Source: Pseudeuparius sepicola (Eukaryota; Arthropoda; Insecta; Coleoptera; Anthribidae). Taken from it: a stretch of DNA of 64,000 bases. This document shows positions 53,475-63,791 of this stretch, one piece after another; positions within the stretch are counted from its first letter, which is position 1, and each line of letters begins with the position of its first letter. Made by a program: the position numbers and the translations under genes. Below the pieces are notes generated by a model. It saw only the letters and a program-made list of their open reading frames with translations, was not told the origin of the DNA and ran no database searches. The stretch lies in NCBI GenBank assembly GCA_963920635.1, contig OY987301.1, forward strand, positions 54,070,560 through 54,134,559. The letters run 5' to 3'.

Positions 53475-54059
53475 ATGAGTGACTTTGGATATAGCACAAG
53501 TAGTGAAGAAAACAATGAAATTAATCGAATCCTAGAGTATTATGAAGAGGCTATTCGAAATGAAAAGCACATGCTCTTAAGTACACGCTTTGTGATAAAA
53601 CCAGATAATTTGTTTACGGTTCATTGTGGGTTGAGTCCCGTACGCTTCTTCCGACCAGCAGTCCAAATTGTACATCAACTAACACAAGGTATGATTTCTA
53701 TGGACTGCTTTGAATGGAATGAGTTTATACTACAATTAAATAAACTCGCAGAACAATATCTCTTTAATTCTGATATTGCACAGTCATCGATGAAGTTCGG
53801 CTCCAACCTGGAATTGAGAACAATGCTGGGTTTTAACAACCTCAAGATGGTTATACTCTGTAAAAATGAAGACTGTCATTATTTCACCGAAAACGAAGTA
53901 TTGGAGCTACTCACCATTGACAAGAGTATTAAATTAAAGATTAACTTATTGCTAAAATGTAACTATCTTGAACATTATTATAATATTTTATATCAAGTTA
54001 ATGAGTTGTTAAGAAAATGTAACTATGTTATGGATCCTGTAGATATTTTAATGTTATAA
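53475..54059 (+). CDS. Unknown Polinton protein downstream of integrase
   Basis: 194 residues from the ATG at 53475 (MSDFGYSTSSEENNEINRIL) to a stop at 54059. The frame extends a little further upstream, but this ATG gives the more usual start. It looks intact: mixed helices and strands, STRFVIKPDNLFTVHCGLSP, RFFRPAVQIVHQLTQG, MDCFEWNEFILQLNKL and a Leu-rich end. No known domain. It follows integrase at short distance and is followed by a convergent PolB. Confidence 0.6.
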   Translation: MSDFGYSTSSEENNEINRILEYYEEAIRNEKHMLLSTRFVIKPDNLFTVHCGLSPVRFFRPAVQIVHQLTQGMISMDCFEWNEFILQLNKLAEQYLFNSDIAQSSMKFGSNLELRTMLGFNNLKMVILCKNEDCHYFTENEVLELLTIDKSIKLKINLLLKCNYLEHYYNILYQVNELLRKCNYVMDPVDILML

Positions 54060-54122
54060 TGTGAAGAAGAGTTTAAGAAATAAAACAATATTAAATTAAA
54101 TGTGACTTTTATTTATTCTTAC

Positions 54123-54573
54123 CTATATATATATAATACATATGATAATTGTATGTGCAGCTTCCATAATATTTTTATGACCCCAAGGTAGAGTGACAAC
54201 ATTATTTACCAAATACCGTTTATCGTCAAAAGGGCTCAGAGCAATCTTTGTTTGTTTTATGCTAAACACATTGTGAGCAAACGAACGGATAGAGCATTGG
54301 GTGGCAGTCTTTTCCTTCTTCTTAAATAAAGAATTCACATAATCATCAAATGTTATATGATTTTTAATAACACTATGTTTAATTCCTTTCGATTTTTTAA
54401 CACATTTTTTGTCCCCCTCAACCAACTTAAATAAAGAATTCACATAATCATCAAATGTTATATGATTTTTAATAACACTATGTTTAATTCCTTTCTATTT
54501 TTTAACACATTCCTTATATATATATATATAAATTCAAAATTCAAGCATTAACATCTTTACATTATATTAGGAA

Positions 54574-54609
<36 letters not shown>

Positions 54610-55312
54610 AACCAAATTTAGTGGGAAATAAGCCAATTTTTAAGTGTGAAGATTCAGGACCTTAATATAATTTTTTCAAATTTACTTTTCTTAGAAAACA
54701 AACCAAATTTTACTAACAACAATAATAATTCAAATATACCTAGATAAAGGTATAATAATAGTAACTAGTGACATTTATATACCTTTAAAAATAAACTATT
54801 TTTTAGTGTCATATTGAACTAGATTTTTGTCAAAACTAAATTTAAAAAATTTTGTACTTTTGCCCTGTCCAATGCAAAATTCAAGCATTAACATCTTTAC
54901 ATTATATTAGGAACTCACTTAATTGTAAGTAATTTTGAAATTTATATCACAAAAACTATTTTAATGTAATTTTAGAGTGACTGAAGAAGCAGTGAAACAA
55001 CTGCGAAAGCTTTCACCAATAAAAAGAGTCTTCACACTTAAAAATTGGCTTATTTCCCACTAAATTTGGTTCTTGTTGTTTAACTAGTCAAGCCACGACT
55101 ACCCCTCCTCTTATATATATATATATATATATATACCAACGAAATGAGTCAACAGTACCATTAAGTTCGTCTTTCGTCAAGCCTGGCACTTTCTTATTTG
55201 TTAGTGGAATATTATATCTATTATCAATTGGGTAGTCGCTGGTATCAAAACTGTGTAAATCACTTTTGATAGTCTCATCGTAGACATCGTTACATTTTAC
55301 TTCGTAAATCAA
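54123..55312 (-). pseudogene. PolB: PolB C-terminal part, interrupted by a MITE
   Basis: The upstream piece (about 55135-55312) reads MIYEVKCNDVYDETIKSDLH and YNIPLTNKKVPGLTKDELNG, the late polymerase region of protein-primed PolB. The downstream piece (54123-54510) has HSVIKNHITFDDYVNSLF and the C-terminal SIKQTKIALSPFDDKRYL. Between them are AT repeats and a 468-bp MITE. A 105-bp in-frame duplication (from 54321 and 54426) doubles the KKSKGIKHSVIKNH segment. The catalytic palm further upstream is missing. Confidence 0.75.
54607..55074. mobile_element. 468-bp MITE with ~47-bp TIRs
   Basis: AAGAACCAAATTTAGTGGGA at 54607 and its complement ending at 55074 continue as inverted repeats through aataagccaatttttaagtgtgaaga. 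It is flanked by long (TA)n runs at 54575-54606 and 55108-55133. Inside, a 43-base stretch (attcaagcattaacatctttaca...) duplicates the sequence just outside it at 54533. Confidence 0.8.
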
Positions 55313-55408
55313 ACTGTCCCTAAGTAGATAAGCTAGGAGGATTCTGGAACAGCTTCCCCATGTTAATCGCCCATATACCAGAATCTTGCAAAAAAACGAA
55401 CATGCCCG

Positions 55409-55612
55409 ATCTTATCTCTTCATCAGTCACCCGAGGATACACAAACATGTCCGATCTTATCTCCTTATCAGTCACGAGGCCCGAATGTACCCGATCTTAT
55501 CTCCTTATCAGTCACGGGGCCCGAATATACCCGATCTTATCTCCTTATCAGTCACGAGGCCCGAATGTACCCGATGTTATCTCATCTTGAGCCACTAGGC
55601 CCGAATATCCTA
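55409..55612. repeat. ~40-bp minisatellite, five units
   Basis: Units read approximately ccgatcttatctccttatca and gtcacgaggcccgaatgtac, with a few changes, the first and last being most diverged. A 14-base poly-G tract follows near 55650. Confidence 0.85.
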
Positions 55613-55739
55613 CCCTTCGAGGTCCCCGAGTTAATACGAATATAACCGATTCGGGGGGGGGGGGGGTGAATCATTGCGTCATGGTACGGGCGCGCCCGAG
55701 CGCTTGAGAGGACGCCTATCAGGTAGCGTTTAAGCTCCG

Positions 55740-57289
55740 AGGATCTAGAGATGTATTGAGATAAAAATATATAATCTTAATAAAAGATGAAATTTTCAAG
55801 TATCTAAAAATACTGTAATAGGTGAATGAAAAAAATGTTCAAAATAGATAGCCTATTCTCATGGCATCATTATCTAAAAAATATAATCTTCAGATAATAA
55901 TAAATAAGGTACCCTCAAAGAGATACAGTGTTCTAATAAGAATAAAACGTGTTAAAGTATCCACGAAAATATAAAAAATACTCTCTTCAGATAAGATCAG
56001 ATATCTAAAATAGATAGCCTAACATCCCGGCATTATTAATTAAAAATAAAAATATAATCTTCAGGTAAGAATAAATAAGGTATCCTCAAAAAGATAGAGT
56101 GTTCTGATAAAATGTGTTCACCCACAAAATATAGAAAATATAGTTCCAAACATTTCCAAATATAAAATACAATATAATATTCAGGTATGACGTAATATGG
56201 TGTAATCATTCCCGGAAAAACTAAAAAAGAAGTCTATGCACAGCCTACATCCTAAGAGGGACGTTACTACTTTTGATTCCTTGAACTTAAATTTTGTTTC
56301 ACATTAAAGGTAAAAGAAATGTAACGATGCAGGGGGTGGTAATAAAAAATGGGGGATGAAATCAATCAAAACAAGCATGTTACCCATCCTTAGATAGGTC
56401 TTTTTGTCAGAATTAAGAATCCGACATTAATAAACGTGAAGTATGTGCCTATTTCATATTAGAAAATTCGAAGTACTAGCTGTTTACTCTAAATGAATTT
56501 TCATAAACGCTTTCTTGGGCAACAACCATTAAAATAAATTGTAGAGGTGTTATCACATAGTTTTTTTTATTATAATCAGTCAATTAGTTTTAATTTGCTT
56601 ACATATGTTTCGATCATAATGATCATCATCAGAGCAATTATAAAATGTACAATTATTTAGGTGAAAATATCATGATGCAACGAACGTACATGGTCTTTAG
56701 TAAAAAGTATAGTTGTAGGTGTGATTTTGGGGTACCATTAATAAAAATAAAAATATATAGTTTAAAATTCTAACATTTTGGCACAAATAGGAAGACAGCG
56801 GTGGAGCGTGTGTCACACAGCGTGTGTCACACAGCGTGTGTCACACAGCGTTTATGAAAATATTATAGACAACCAGGAAAGCAAACTAATCTAAATGAAT
56901 TTATAAATTTATATACATCAATACAGTACCACTCAGCGTTGGGTGTTATCAGTTTCCGTCGGCGCGTCGGCGCGTCGGCTAAAAATAGATCAATGTGTTA
57001 TCTGTGAAACTATGGGGAGTCATAAAAAAAAAATGAAAAACATAATAACCTAATATTAGCATGTAGAGGCGTCTTGAGAAAAAAAAAATCTTAATAAAAA
57101 ATGAAATTTTCAAGTATCTAAAAATACTGTAACAGGCGAATGAAAAAAATTTTCAGATAATATCAGATATCTAAAATAGATAGCCTAATCTCATAGCATT
57201 ATTATCTAAAAAAATATAATCTTCAGGTAAAAGTAAATAAGGGATTCTCAAAATAATTTCATTAGGTGGCCTCGTAGACTTAAGTATAC
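55740..57289. repeat. Gene-free stretch made of diverged AT-rich repeats
   Basis: A ~200-base unit with tgaaattttcaagtatctaa, aatactgtaa and tatctaaa.aatataatcttcag occurs at 55755-55940, again in part at 55990-56110, and at 57062-57260. At 56805-56850 a 14-bp unit gcgtgtgtcacaca is repeated three times; each unit holds the palindrome TGTGTCACACA. No gene seen. Confidence 0.6.
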
Positions 57290-57835
57290 AGGGTCATCAA
57301 AAATTCATGTACAGAGTTTGACAAAAAAGCAAAGCCAAAAAGGCCTAATTTCAACGCATGTTCTCTGACGTAATATTCTTATCGCAACTCTCTGACGTAA
57401 AGATGTGACAAAAATGCAAAAGCACCTTAATAATTTCAACACGTGATCTCGTAGAATTAAGAACACAGGATGAGAGAAAAATATAAACACAATGTACAGG
57501 GTGTGATAGAAATTAAGACGCATGTGTCGATACATGCTGTGACGTCGGGGCTCTGTCTAAGGCGCGTGCGCCGATGACGTCAAGATGTAACAAGAAATCC
57601 AAAAGGGCCTTAATGGATTTGATCACGTGATCTCGTAGAACTAAGAACATATGATTAGAGAAAAATACAAGGAGAGAAAACAATACAGGGTGAACCAAAG
57701 TTAGTTAAAAAAATTTAAATGCACTTCGCTGGACTCGTCTCCACGTCAGGAACACGGATATAAACCTAAATCCTAAGTAGATGGTCAGCTGTAGAAAAAC
57801 ATTTAAATATGAGAGTGTGTCTTGAAATATATTCA
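57290..57835. repeat. Degenerate array 1 (CAGGGTG...ACGTGA units)
   Basis: Loosely repeated units of about 90-130 bases, each with acagggtgtgacaaaa..., aaaagg.cctaat.atttcaacacgtgac.tc.tagaa.taagaa. Matches arrays at 60770-61790 and 62385-62660. Confidence 0.6.
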
Positions 57836-57840
57836 TTTCG

Positions 57841-58089
57841 ATGTTGTTAGTCACCGGTGAAGGTTTAGTAAACACCTTAATCAACAAATTACCCATTGAA
57901 TTACACATTCCCGGTTTAAAAAATAAATCTGTGGAAGAGCGACACAAGGCAGACTGGGAACTAGAGAATCGAGCCTGGCAGAGGGTGAAATCAAACGACG
58001 CTACAATTGGAGAGGAGGCCGCCGCGTGGATCGTCACCACCGCCCTGAAAACAAAGCGAAAACTGGGCATGGGCGTGGGTGCAAAATAA
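57841..58089 (+). pseudogene. PLA2-like protein lacking its catalytic core
   Basis: Aligns with the block A phospholipase protein at both ends: GEGLVNTLINKLPIELHIPG against FGLFNNFLNKLPIELHIPG, and VEERHKADWELENRAW against the helix after the active site. The segment with the calcium loop and the HD pair (about 35 residues) is absent, and the frame stays open for 82 codons. It ends TKRKLGMGVGAK. Loss of the core in frame means the protein cannot be a phospholipase. Confidence 0.65.
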
Positions 58090-58093
58090 AAGA

Positions 58094-58545
58094 AACCAAT
58101 ATCATTTAGACGAGACATTGTGAAAAAAGTTGCAAAGTCTCTGAAAAATCTTTCGATGAACACCAACTCAACGATGTGAAAAATTTAAAGAAATCCTCTT
58201 TGGCAGCCATCCGTGCCGCTCGCATAGCAATCAAGAAAGCGGGAAGAAAGAAAAACATTCGAATACGAGGGTCATACCGTTCGAGCGAAAACCTGGAGGG
58301 TTTCTACAGCTTCTGCCTCTGTTGGGAGTCTTAGGCGCTCTAGGTTCCGTAGCCGGAGGTGCAAGTGCAATAGCAAGGACAGTAATCGATGCGAAAAACA
58401 CACAAAAGAAAATGGAGGAATAAAAGAGGCACAACGCTGCCATGGAAAAGATCGGAAAAGACGGTTCTGGACTATACCTACGAAAAAATAATCGTGGAGG
58501 ACTCGGACTTTTTCTCAAAGAAACAACAACAAAAAACTACCAGTA
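58094..58545 (+). pseudogene. PX-like basic and hydrophobic protein of block B
   Basis: Frames carry RRDIVKKVAKSLKNL, SSLAAIRAARIAIKKAGRKK, then a Gly/Ala segment around GSVAGGASAIARTVIDAKNT and a C-terminal GLYLRKNNRGGLGLFLKE. Same order and composition as 15746-16170. Frameshifts and stops break it. Confidence 0.6.
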
Positions 58546-58581
58546 AAGCTGCCCAATAGACCGCTGTCGAATAAAGATTTA

Positions 58582-58917
58582 ATGCAATTTGCTAAAAAGC
58601 TGAAATTAAGAAAATTTAGAGGAGTCTTTATGCGAGACACTCTCCCACGAAACGGTCCACACAAAAACGAATCGGCAATTGTGAATTTAGACGTGATGCG
58701 TAACAGCGGGACGCACTGGGTAGCTTATAAGAAATACGGTAATAATGTGGAATATTTTGACAATTTTGGTGGATTAAAACCGCCTCCCGAACTGATTAGG
58801 TACTTAGGAAAAGACGTAAAAATTACGTATAATAATAGTCCGTACCAAAAATACAACGAAATAAATTGTGGACATCTATGTTTGGAGTTTCTCTATAAAA
58901 GTCGTGGTTTCGCGTGA
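58582..58917 (+). CDS. PRO: Adenain-type cysteine protease, active-site residues intact
   Basis: 111 residues. It would cleave capsid and core proteins during maturation. Catalytic His in GTHWVAY (about residue 50), the acidic partner in EYFDNFGG (about 66), Gln in SPYQKYN, and Cys in NEINCGHLCLEF (about residue 100). The N-terminal segment KFRGVFMRDTLPR and SAIVNLDVM are family-typical. The length is shorter than adenovirus adenain (about 200) but usual for Polinton PRO cores. The start is the first ATG of the open frame, and upstream residues could belong to it (ATAGACCGCTGTCG region). Frame open throughout. Confidence 0.8.
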   Translation: MQFAKKLKLRKFRGVFMRDTLPRNGPHKNESAIVNLDVMRNSGTHWVAYKKYGNNVEYFDNFGGLKPPPELIRYLGKDVKITYNNSPYQKYNEINCGHLCLEFLYKSRGFA

Positions 58918-58930
58918 AAAACGCTCAGTC

Positions 58931-60114
58931 ATGTCTTCGCTGATATTCACTGTGCACGGCCTCGTCCACGCTAGCTATTGATTTCGATACGCCAATCTAT
59001 TTAGATCAGGACGCCGAATACGGACTAGCTCTTTTAGGAATTCATTTCTACAACAGCATACCGACCATTGACAAAAGCACAGACATAAACAAATTCTACT
59101 TGGTTGACGAAAATAAACAGAGGAAAACCATAGAAATACCCACTGGTTCATATGAGATTAGTGCCATTGAATCGCAAATAATTAAAAAATGCATTTACCC
59201 AAAGGAGACAAGTCTCAAAACATGTTTTCGTTAAAGGCTAACAATAGCACTCTCCAGTGTGAAGTTTACAGCGAAAAGTACGCGATAGATATTCAGGGGT
59301 AAGTGGTGTGCCTATTATCGATAATACCTTTCGTTAATTTTACGAATTATAATCCCAAAGCTGAAAATACCACGACTGCGCAGCAGGCATACCACGAGAT
59401 GTATTTAAAAAGAGAATTTAACAACTGCAAATAGTTAGTTTGACAGCTAGTTGTCATTTAGATTGAACTTTCGGTTCTGAATGTTTTTTTGTAGCTAATA
59501 GATATTTAAAGATCAATGTGTTAACTGAAAACATATATTCTAGTCCTATATTAAATTTGGTAATGTGAAGAAGTTATCGGGTTATCAGTTTTAGCTGCCA
59601 CAATATTGGTTTAGCGTAACTAGGACGTAACTAAGAGAGTAGGATTTCAGCGAAAATACCACTAGTGGTATTATCGCTGAAATCATCACCTGATTGGTTA
59701 ATATTTCAAAAATCATATCATTTCATTGGTTCATATTGGCAGGTGTAGAATTCTCAAACAGAAGGTTCCATAGGAAAAATTTTGGGGTTTTCGGAGCGTG
59801 TGTTACAACCGGGCATAGTGCACGCGTCGGATTTGCCTGTTAACATTGTTAAAGTTAGAACCGTCCACATAGATACCAATATATCCGTCGGATCATATTA
59901 TAATATTCATCTCACGCATAAGATATACGAGTTTGCGATAGGAGCCGATCCGGGGTACGCGATAGACGAAACTCCCAGAAATCTTCTCTACGTACCGGTG
60001 ACTAAGCGAGAATTCAATAACATTACGCTATCTATTCTCGATAAAAATTTCGAGTTGGTAAATTTTCGGGGAGAAGAAATTATTGTGAGATTGGAATTAA
60101 AGAGATTACCTTGA
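58931..60114 (+). pseudogene. mCP: Minor capsid protein of block B, split
   Basis: Starts near MSSLIFTVHGLVHAS (58931). After a frameshift, FDTPIYLDQDAEYGLALLGI, FYNSIPTIDK and PTGSYEISAIESQIIKKC (58980-59200) match the jelly-roll N-terminal half. About 59240-59770 is decayed or inserted sequence. The frame resumes at 59782 with VHASDLPVNIVKVRTVHID, GYAIDETPRNLLYVPV and the end NFELVNFRGEEIIVRLELKR. The stop codon at 60112-60114 overlaps the next ATG. Confidence 0.8.
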
Positions 60115-60314
60115 TGGGTCTAGTCTTTGACAACAGATACCAACCGTATAAAAACGATCGAAACTATTCTCGAGCATCACAATCAGTCGCACCTTTAAAG
60201 TGCACAGATCGCAACCAAAATGTTACTGTCGAGAATCGTTCATTTTTGAAATCTCTCGGTTACCATGTCGTTGACGCCCCAAGTTTTCGACGTGCATCGA
60301 AACCCAAATTTTGA
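60114..60314 (+). CDS. Small basic Polinton protein between mCP and MCP
   Basis: 66 residues from the ATG at 60114 (MGLVFDNRYQPYKNDRNYSR), rich in Arg, Tyr and Asn, ending SFLKSLGYHVVDAPS and a basic tail. Its ATG overlaps the minor capsid stop (TGATG). A related peptide is found at 14445-14625. Function unknown. Confidence 0.6.
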   Translation: MGLVFDNRYQPYKNDRNYSRASQSVAPLKCTDRNQNVTVENRSFLKSLGYHVVDAPSFRRASKPKF

Positions 60315-60440
60315 CGAATCCCATTCAACGACTGGAGACGCGTACCTACTATCCCTTTGTTAAATCATTTACAAACAACGATGTAGTGGAGATCATAATT
60401 AATCAGGGTGATTCCTGGCTATTAATGAGTAGGTATCGGG
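60315..60440 (+). pseudogene. MCP: 5' fragment of the major capsid gene, block B
   Basis: Directly after the stop of the small protein the frame reads RLETRTYYPFVKSFTNNDVV and EIIINQGDSW, which matches the N-terminus of Polinton major capsid proteins. The expected ATG is ACG (TGACG instead of TGATG). Similarity ends near 60430 in unrelated GC-rich sequence, so the remaining gene is lost. Confidence 0.65.
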
Positions 60441-60529
60441 ACGATTCTACCACCCCCCTCCACTTTCCTCCTAGGCCCCGCCCCCTGTCGGCCAATCGTA
60501 GTGGTCTAACCTTGCTCTGACGTCATGGC

Positions 60530-60745
60530 GCCAAATTCAAACCGTGGGAGATAATGGTCCAGCATCTCCAACATCTCATCTCGCGGTCCAGCATCTCCAA
60601 CATCCCTCACGCCTCATCTTAATCTCGACTCACGCTCTGACGTCACAGCGCCAAATTCAAAATTCTGAAAATAAAAAAAATCCGCCAGGGTTTACAAAAT
60701 CGACGCTTTAACCAACTGAGCCATCGATGCATTTGAAAATAATAC
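60530..60745 (-). repeat. Short direct repeats and tRNA-like SINE piece
   Basis: tgacgtca.(t/a)(g/c)gcgccaaattcaaa occurs twice (60519, 60640) and ggtccagcatctccaacatc twice. At 60685-60735 the minus strand reads GATGGCTCAGTTGGTTAAAG, a tRNA A-box-like sequence, but no tRNA can be folded and no clear B box follows, so it is a SINE fragment. Confidence 0.5.
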
Positions 60746-60769
60746 TTTAAAATGGTGTAGAATCTCGGA

Positions 60770-61790
60770 ATTAAGTACAGGGTATCTCAAAAGCAACTGA
60801 GAAATTAGATATAGTACGGGGAACGTCAAAAGGACCTAATTTCATCGCGTCACAGATTTTTCTCGTACAGGGCTGGACAACAAAAATATACAAGGTAGGT
60901 AAAACATTTGATATGTAAAGAAAAATCATATACAGGGTGAGACAAAAATAAAAAAGGACTAATTTCAACACGTGACGTCTCAGACTTAGGAATATGTAAA
61001 ATAGAGGGTGAATCAGAAACTAAAGCCAAAAGGACCTTAATAATTTATCGTCACAGATTTGTTTTCAATTAGCGTACATGATGGACAACAAAAATATACA
61101 ATGTGCGACAAAAAAAAACAAAAGGGCCTTAATCATCACGTGGCGTCTCAGAATAAGTAAAATACAGCGTGTCTCAAAATTAAAATTTGTTCAGGATAGA
61201 ACAAAAACTAAAGCTAAAACGGCGTTAATATAAAGTCAAAAGGACCTTAATCGTTGTGTGACGTCACAGATTTTTCTCGTACAGGGGTGGACAACAAAAA
61301 TATACAAGCTGGCATAAGAAAGCCAAAAGAACCTTAATAATATCTAGGTAAGGGGTGTGACGAAAGTCAAAAAGGCCTAATTTCACCACGTGGCGACGTA
61401 GATTTAATGTGTGTCTCAAAATTCATGTGCAGGCTGGGGCAGTGGCTAAAAGGACTTTAATCGATGCGTGACAGATTTTTCTCAAATAGGTGGACAAATT
61501 ACGACCAAAAACAAAGTTAAAAGCACCTAATTTCATCACGTGTCAGGTTTAATACAGATTGTATGACAAAAGCAAAGGGACTTAAGCCAAAAGGGCCCTA
61601 ATAATTTAATCACGTCACAGATTTTTTCAATTAGCATAGGTGGTCAACAAAATTCGTGTGACAAAAAGCCAAAAAGACCTAATTTTACACATGACTTCAT
61701 AGAACTAAGAATGCCGAATGTCTCAAAATTTATATGGGACAAAAAGCAGTTCATGTGCTAGGTGTAACAAAAGCCAAAAGGCCTAATTTC
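60770..61790. repeat. Degenerate array 2 (CAGGGTG...ACGTGA units)
   Basis: Roughly ten diverged units of 80-130 bases. Recurrent parts are acaaaa.c.aaaag.(g/c)accttaat, atttcatcacgtgacgtc.caga, and (a)cagggtg..acaa. No gene. Confidence 0.65.
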
Positions 61791-62202
61791 CGGTTGAACT
61801 ACCTATTTGTCCTAATTATAAGATTCAAAACAGTTTTTAAGTTAAAAATACCAAGAAATAAGACAATCGAAATCTTCCAATGCGGCTTTATACTCGTATC
61901 GCCGACAATTTTCAGCTTAATGACCTGAAAGTGAATAAAAAAATCGATGTAGTTACAGCGCGCATAAAAAACAAAACCAAAAAAACGTTGCTCTAAGCGG
62001 AATTCCATAGGGTCCAAAAGCCATTTTTCCTAAACGACGTGTAAACTTAGTTGAAAAGTATATTTAAAGAGAGGCAAAACTTTTAGCGAAATTAGTTTGT
62101 TATAAAAATTGGAATTATATTATGTGCATAAATGCATCGTGAAATAAGGTCGGCTACCGAAAACGCTGGTCCGCCAACACCGGCCGCTGGTAATGGTATT
62201 TG

Positions 62203-62395
62203 TCACATAACACACAGGGCAAATATTGCATCTTCAGCGAAATCAAAAATAAAAAAGTAGGTTGCGGGCATCGACACGGGCGGATATCTACGTCTGGCAA
62301 AATATAAATGCCACAATTTTAAAATTAATAATTTCAGAAATAAGTAAAATACGGCACCAGGATTCAAACCTACGACCACTGTGGAGACAAAAACT
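62203..62395 (-). repeat. tRNA-derived SINE fragment
   Basis: On the minus strand near 62370 the sequence GGTTTGAATCCTGG matches the RNA polymerase III B box, preceded by GTGGTCGTA, and followed by about 150 bases of unique tail. The A box is not recognisable. Confidence 0.5.
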
Positions 62396-62660
62396 AAAAG
62401 GGCCTTAATAGTTTCAGCACGTGACCTCGTAGAACTAAGAATATAGGGTGTATCAAAATTCATGTACTTATGGGGTGTGACAAAAAAAATCAAAGCCAAA
62501 ATGTCCTTAATAATTTAACCATGTGACATCGCTGAATTAATGGACCGTCTGTATAAAATTCATATACCGAGACAAAAACATATATACGAAAACCAAATGG
62601 ACTTTAATCGTGGCGTGACATTACAAAATTTTTCTCAGATGACGTATAAACACACAGAAA
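62396..62660. repeat. Degenerate array 3
   Basis: Two to three units of the same kind as the arrays at 57290 and 60770 (agcacgtgacctcgtagaactaagaatatagggtgtatcaaaattcatgta). Confidence 0.55.
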
Positions 62661-63419
62661 CTACTGATATACAGATGGACTCAAAATTATACTTGCAAAA
62701 AATTAAAAGCGGAGCTACTAACGCAAGAACAAACCGTATACTAAACCCTCAGTCCCAATTTGGGTAAAAAATATCTCTTTATTAAGCATAAATGAATTTT
62801 GGAAAAAAGGATCCAAATAAAATTAATTCCTCTACTACAAACGGACCGCCAAAACTCGTAAAATTGGTCAAGATATGTAGGGTCATAAATCTTAATTCGT
62901 AGTAACTGAGTGTACAAAGTACCCAACAACAGTTATATTTTTCATAATAATTATTACCTCCGTCAGTTTGGACTATAGCGACTTCGAATAAGCGTACGAA
63001 ATTTGACATAAAAATGTATTTTCGTATTCTTTAGGTAGGTTGAATAATTTGCTTACAATTTGCTAAACCTGCCTTCGGTTTCGGAAACAAAAAATCGTCT
63101 AAGGCGCCCGGTCGAAAACAAAATTAATTGACGCTATCTTCTACAAACACAAACGGCCGGCACAAACCGTAAAAATTGGGCAAAATATGCATACTTAATT
63201 CGTAGTAAGACAAGACTTTGATATTTTTCGTAATAATTACCTATACACGAGCCTGAAAGATAATCTATAATCTTGAAATAAACACACAAAATATGACAAA
63301 AATAAAACATCACGTGAAGTCGCAGAATTAATGTATTGGTCGTATAAAAATTCAAAATGTTGCTATTTGCTCTAATAATACAAGAATTTTTTAAGCTAAA
63401 ACGCAGGGACGGATGGCGA
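62661..63419. other. AT-rich spacer, nothing recognised
   Basis: No coding region. At 62870-62960 and 63170-63250 a degenerate pair of sequences (aaaattggtcaagatatg...aattcgtagtaa) recurs about 300 bases apart, so it is itself repetitive. Confidence 0.4.
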
Positions 63420-63653
63420 GTTATGTTCTAGAAGTTGCTGCCTCATCATAGAAATTACGCCGTAGAAACTACAAACTCAGCAGAGTCTAGATGGACTCTC
63501 GAACACCTTGAAATCTTGCGAATTCTGCTTTCCTTAAATTATATAAACTATCGCGCTCCACATTTTTCGACTTTTGACTATCAGACTCTGTACTAGTTGC
63601 CAATAAAAAACTTTGCATTTTTTTAAAAAGGTCTTGTTCCGATCCCGTAAGTT
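63420..63653 (+). repeat. 5' LTR of an errantivirus-like element running off the window
   Basis: Begins AGTTATGTTC, has a TATA-like TTATATAAAC (63537-63547) and an AATAAAAA signal (63602), and ends GTAAGTTAA just before a primer site. The end coordinate is approximate by 2-3 bases. Confidence 0.65.
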
Positions 63654-63656
63654 AAG

Positions 63657-63672
63657 TGGCGCAGTCGTGCGG
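63657..63672 (+). promoter_or_regulatory. Primer binding site, tRNA-Ser type
   Basis: TGGCGCAGTCGTGCGG. The first 11 bases equal the start of the classic errantivirus tRNA-Ser site (TGGCGCAGTCG). The exact isoacceptor is uncertain. Confidence 0.6.
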
Positions 63673-63782
63673 ATTGTTTGAGTTGCGTGGCGCCATCGGT
63701 CTCGCGCTTCTGGAGTATCGAACTCCCAACAAACAAGAACTTCAAGATCCGATTGAAGCTGCAGAGCCAGGAAGAGACCAAG

Positions 63783-63791
63783 GTAAGGGCC
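63783..63791 (+). promoter_or_regulatory. Candidate splice donor in the leader
   Basis: AAG|GTAAGG about 125 bases after the primer site. Errantiviruses make env from a spliced RNA with a leader donor, so this is a plausible counterpart. No gag is seen before the window ends. Confidence 0.4.

Noticed and set aside
55360..55598. Two overlapping frames in the 40-bp minisatellite, and a CRISPR-like look
   Set aside because: Units are contiguous with no spacers, in a eukaryotic context. The frames only reflect the repeat.
57705..58166. 153-codon minus-strand frame
   Set aside because: Antisense shadow of the PLA2-like and PX-like plus-strand frames, which have matching copies in block A.
60685..60735. 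Possible tRNA gene on the minus strand
   Set aside because: A box present, but no cloverleaf or clear B box. Better read as a SINE fragment.
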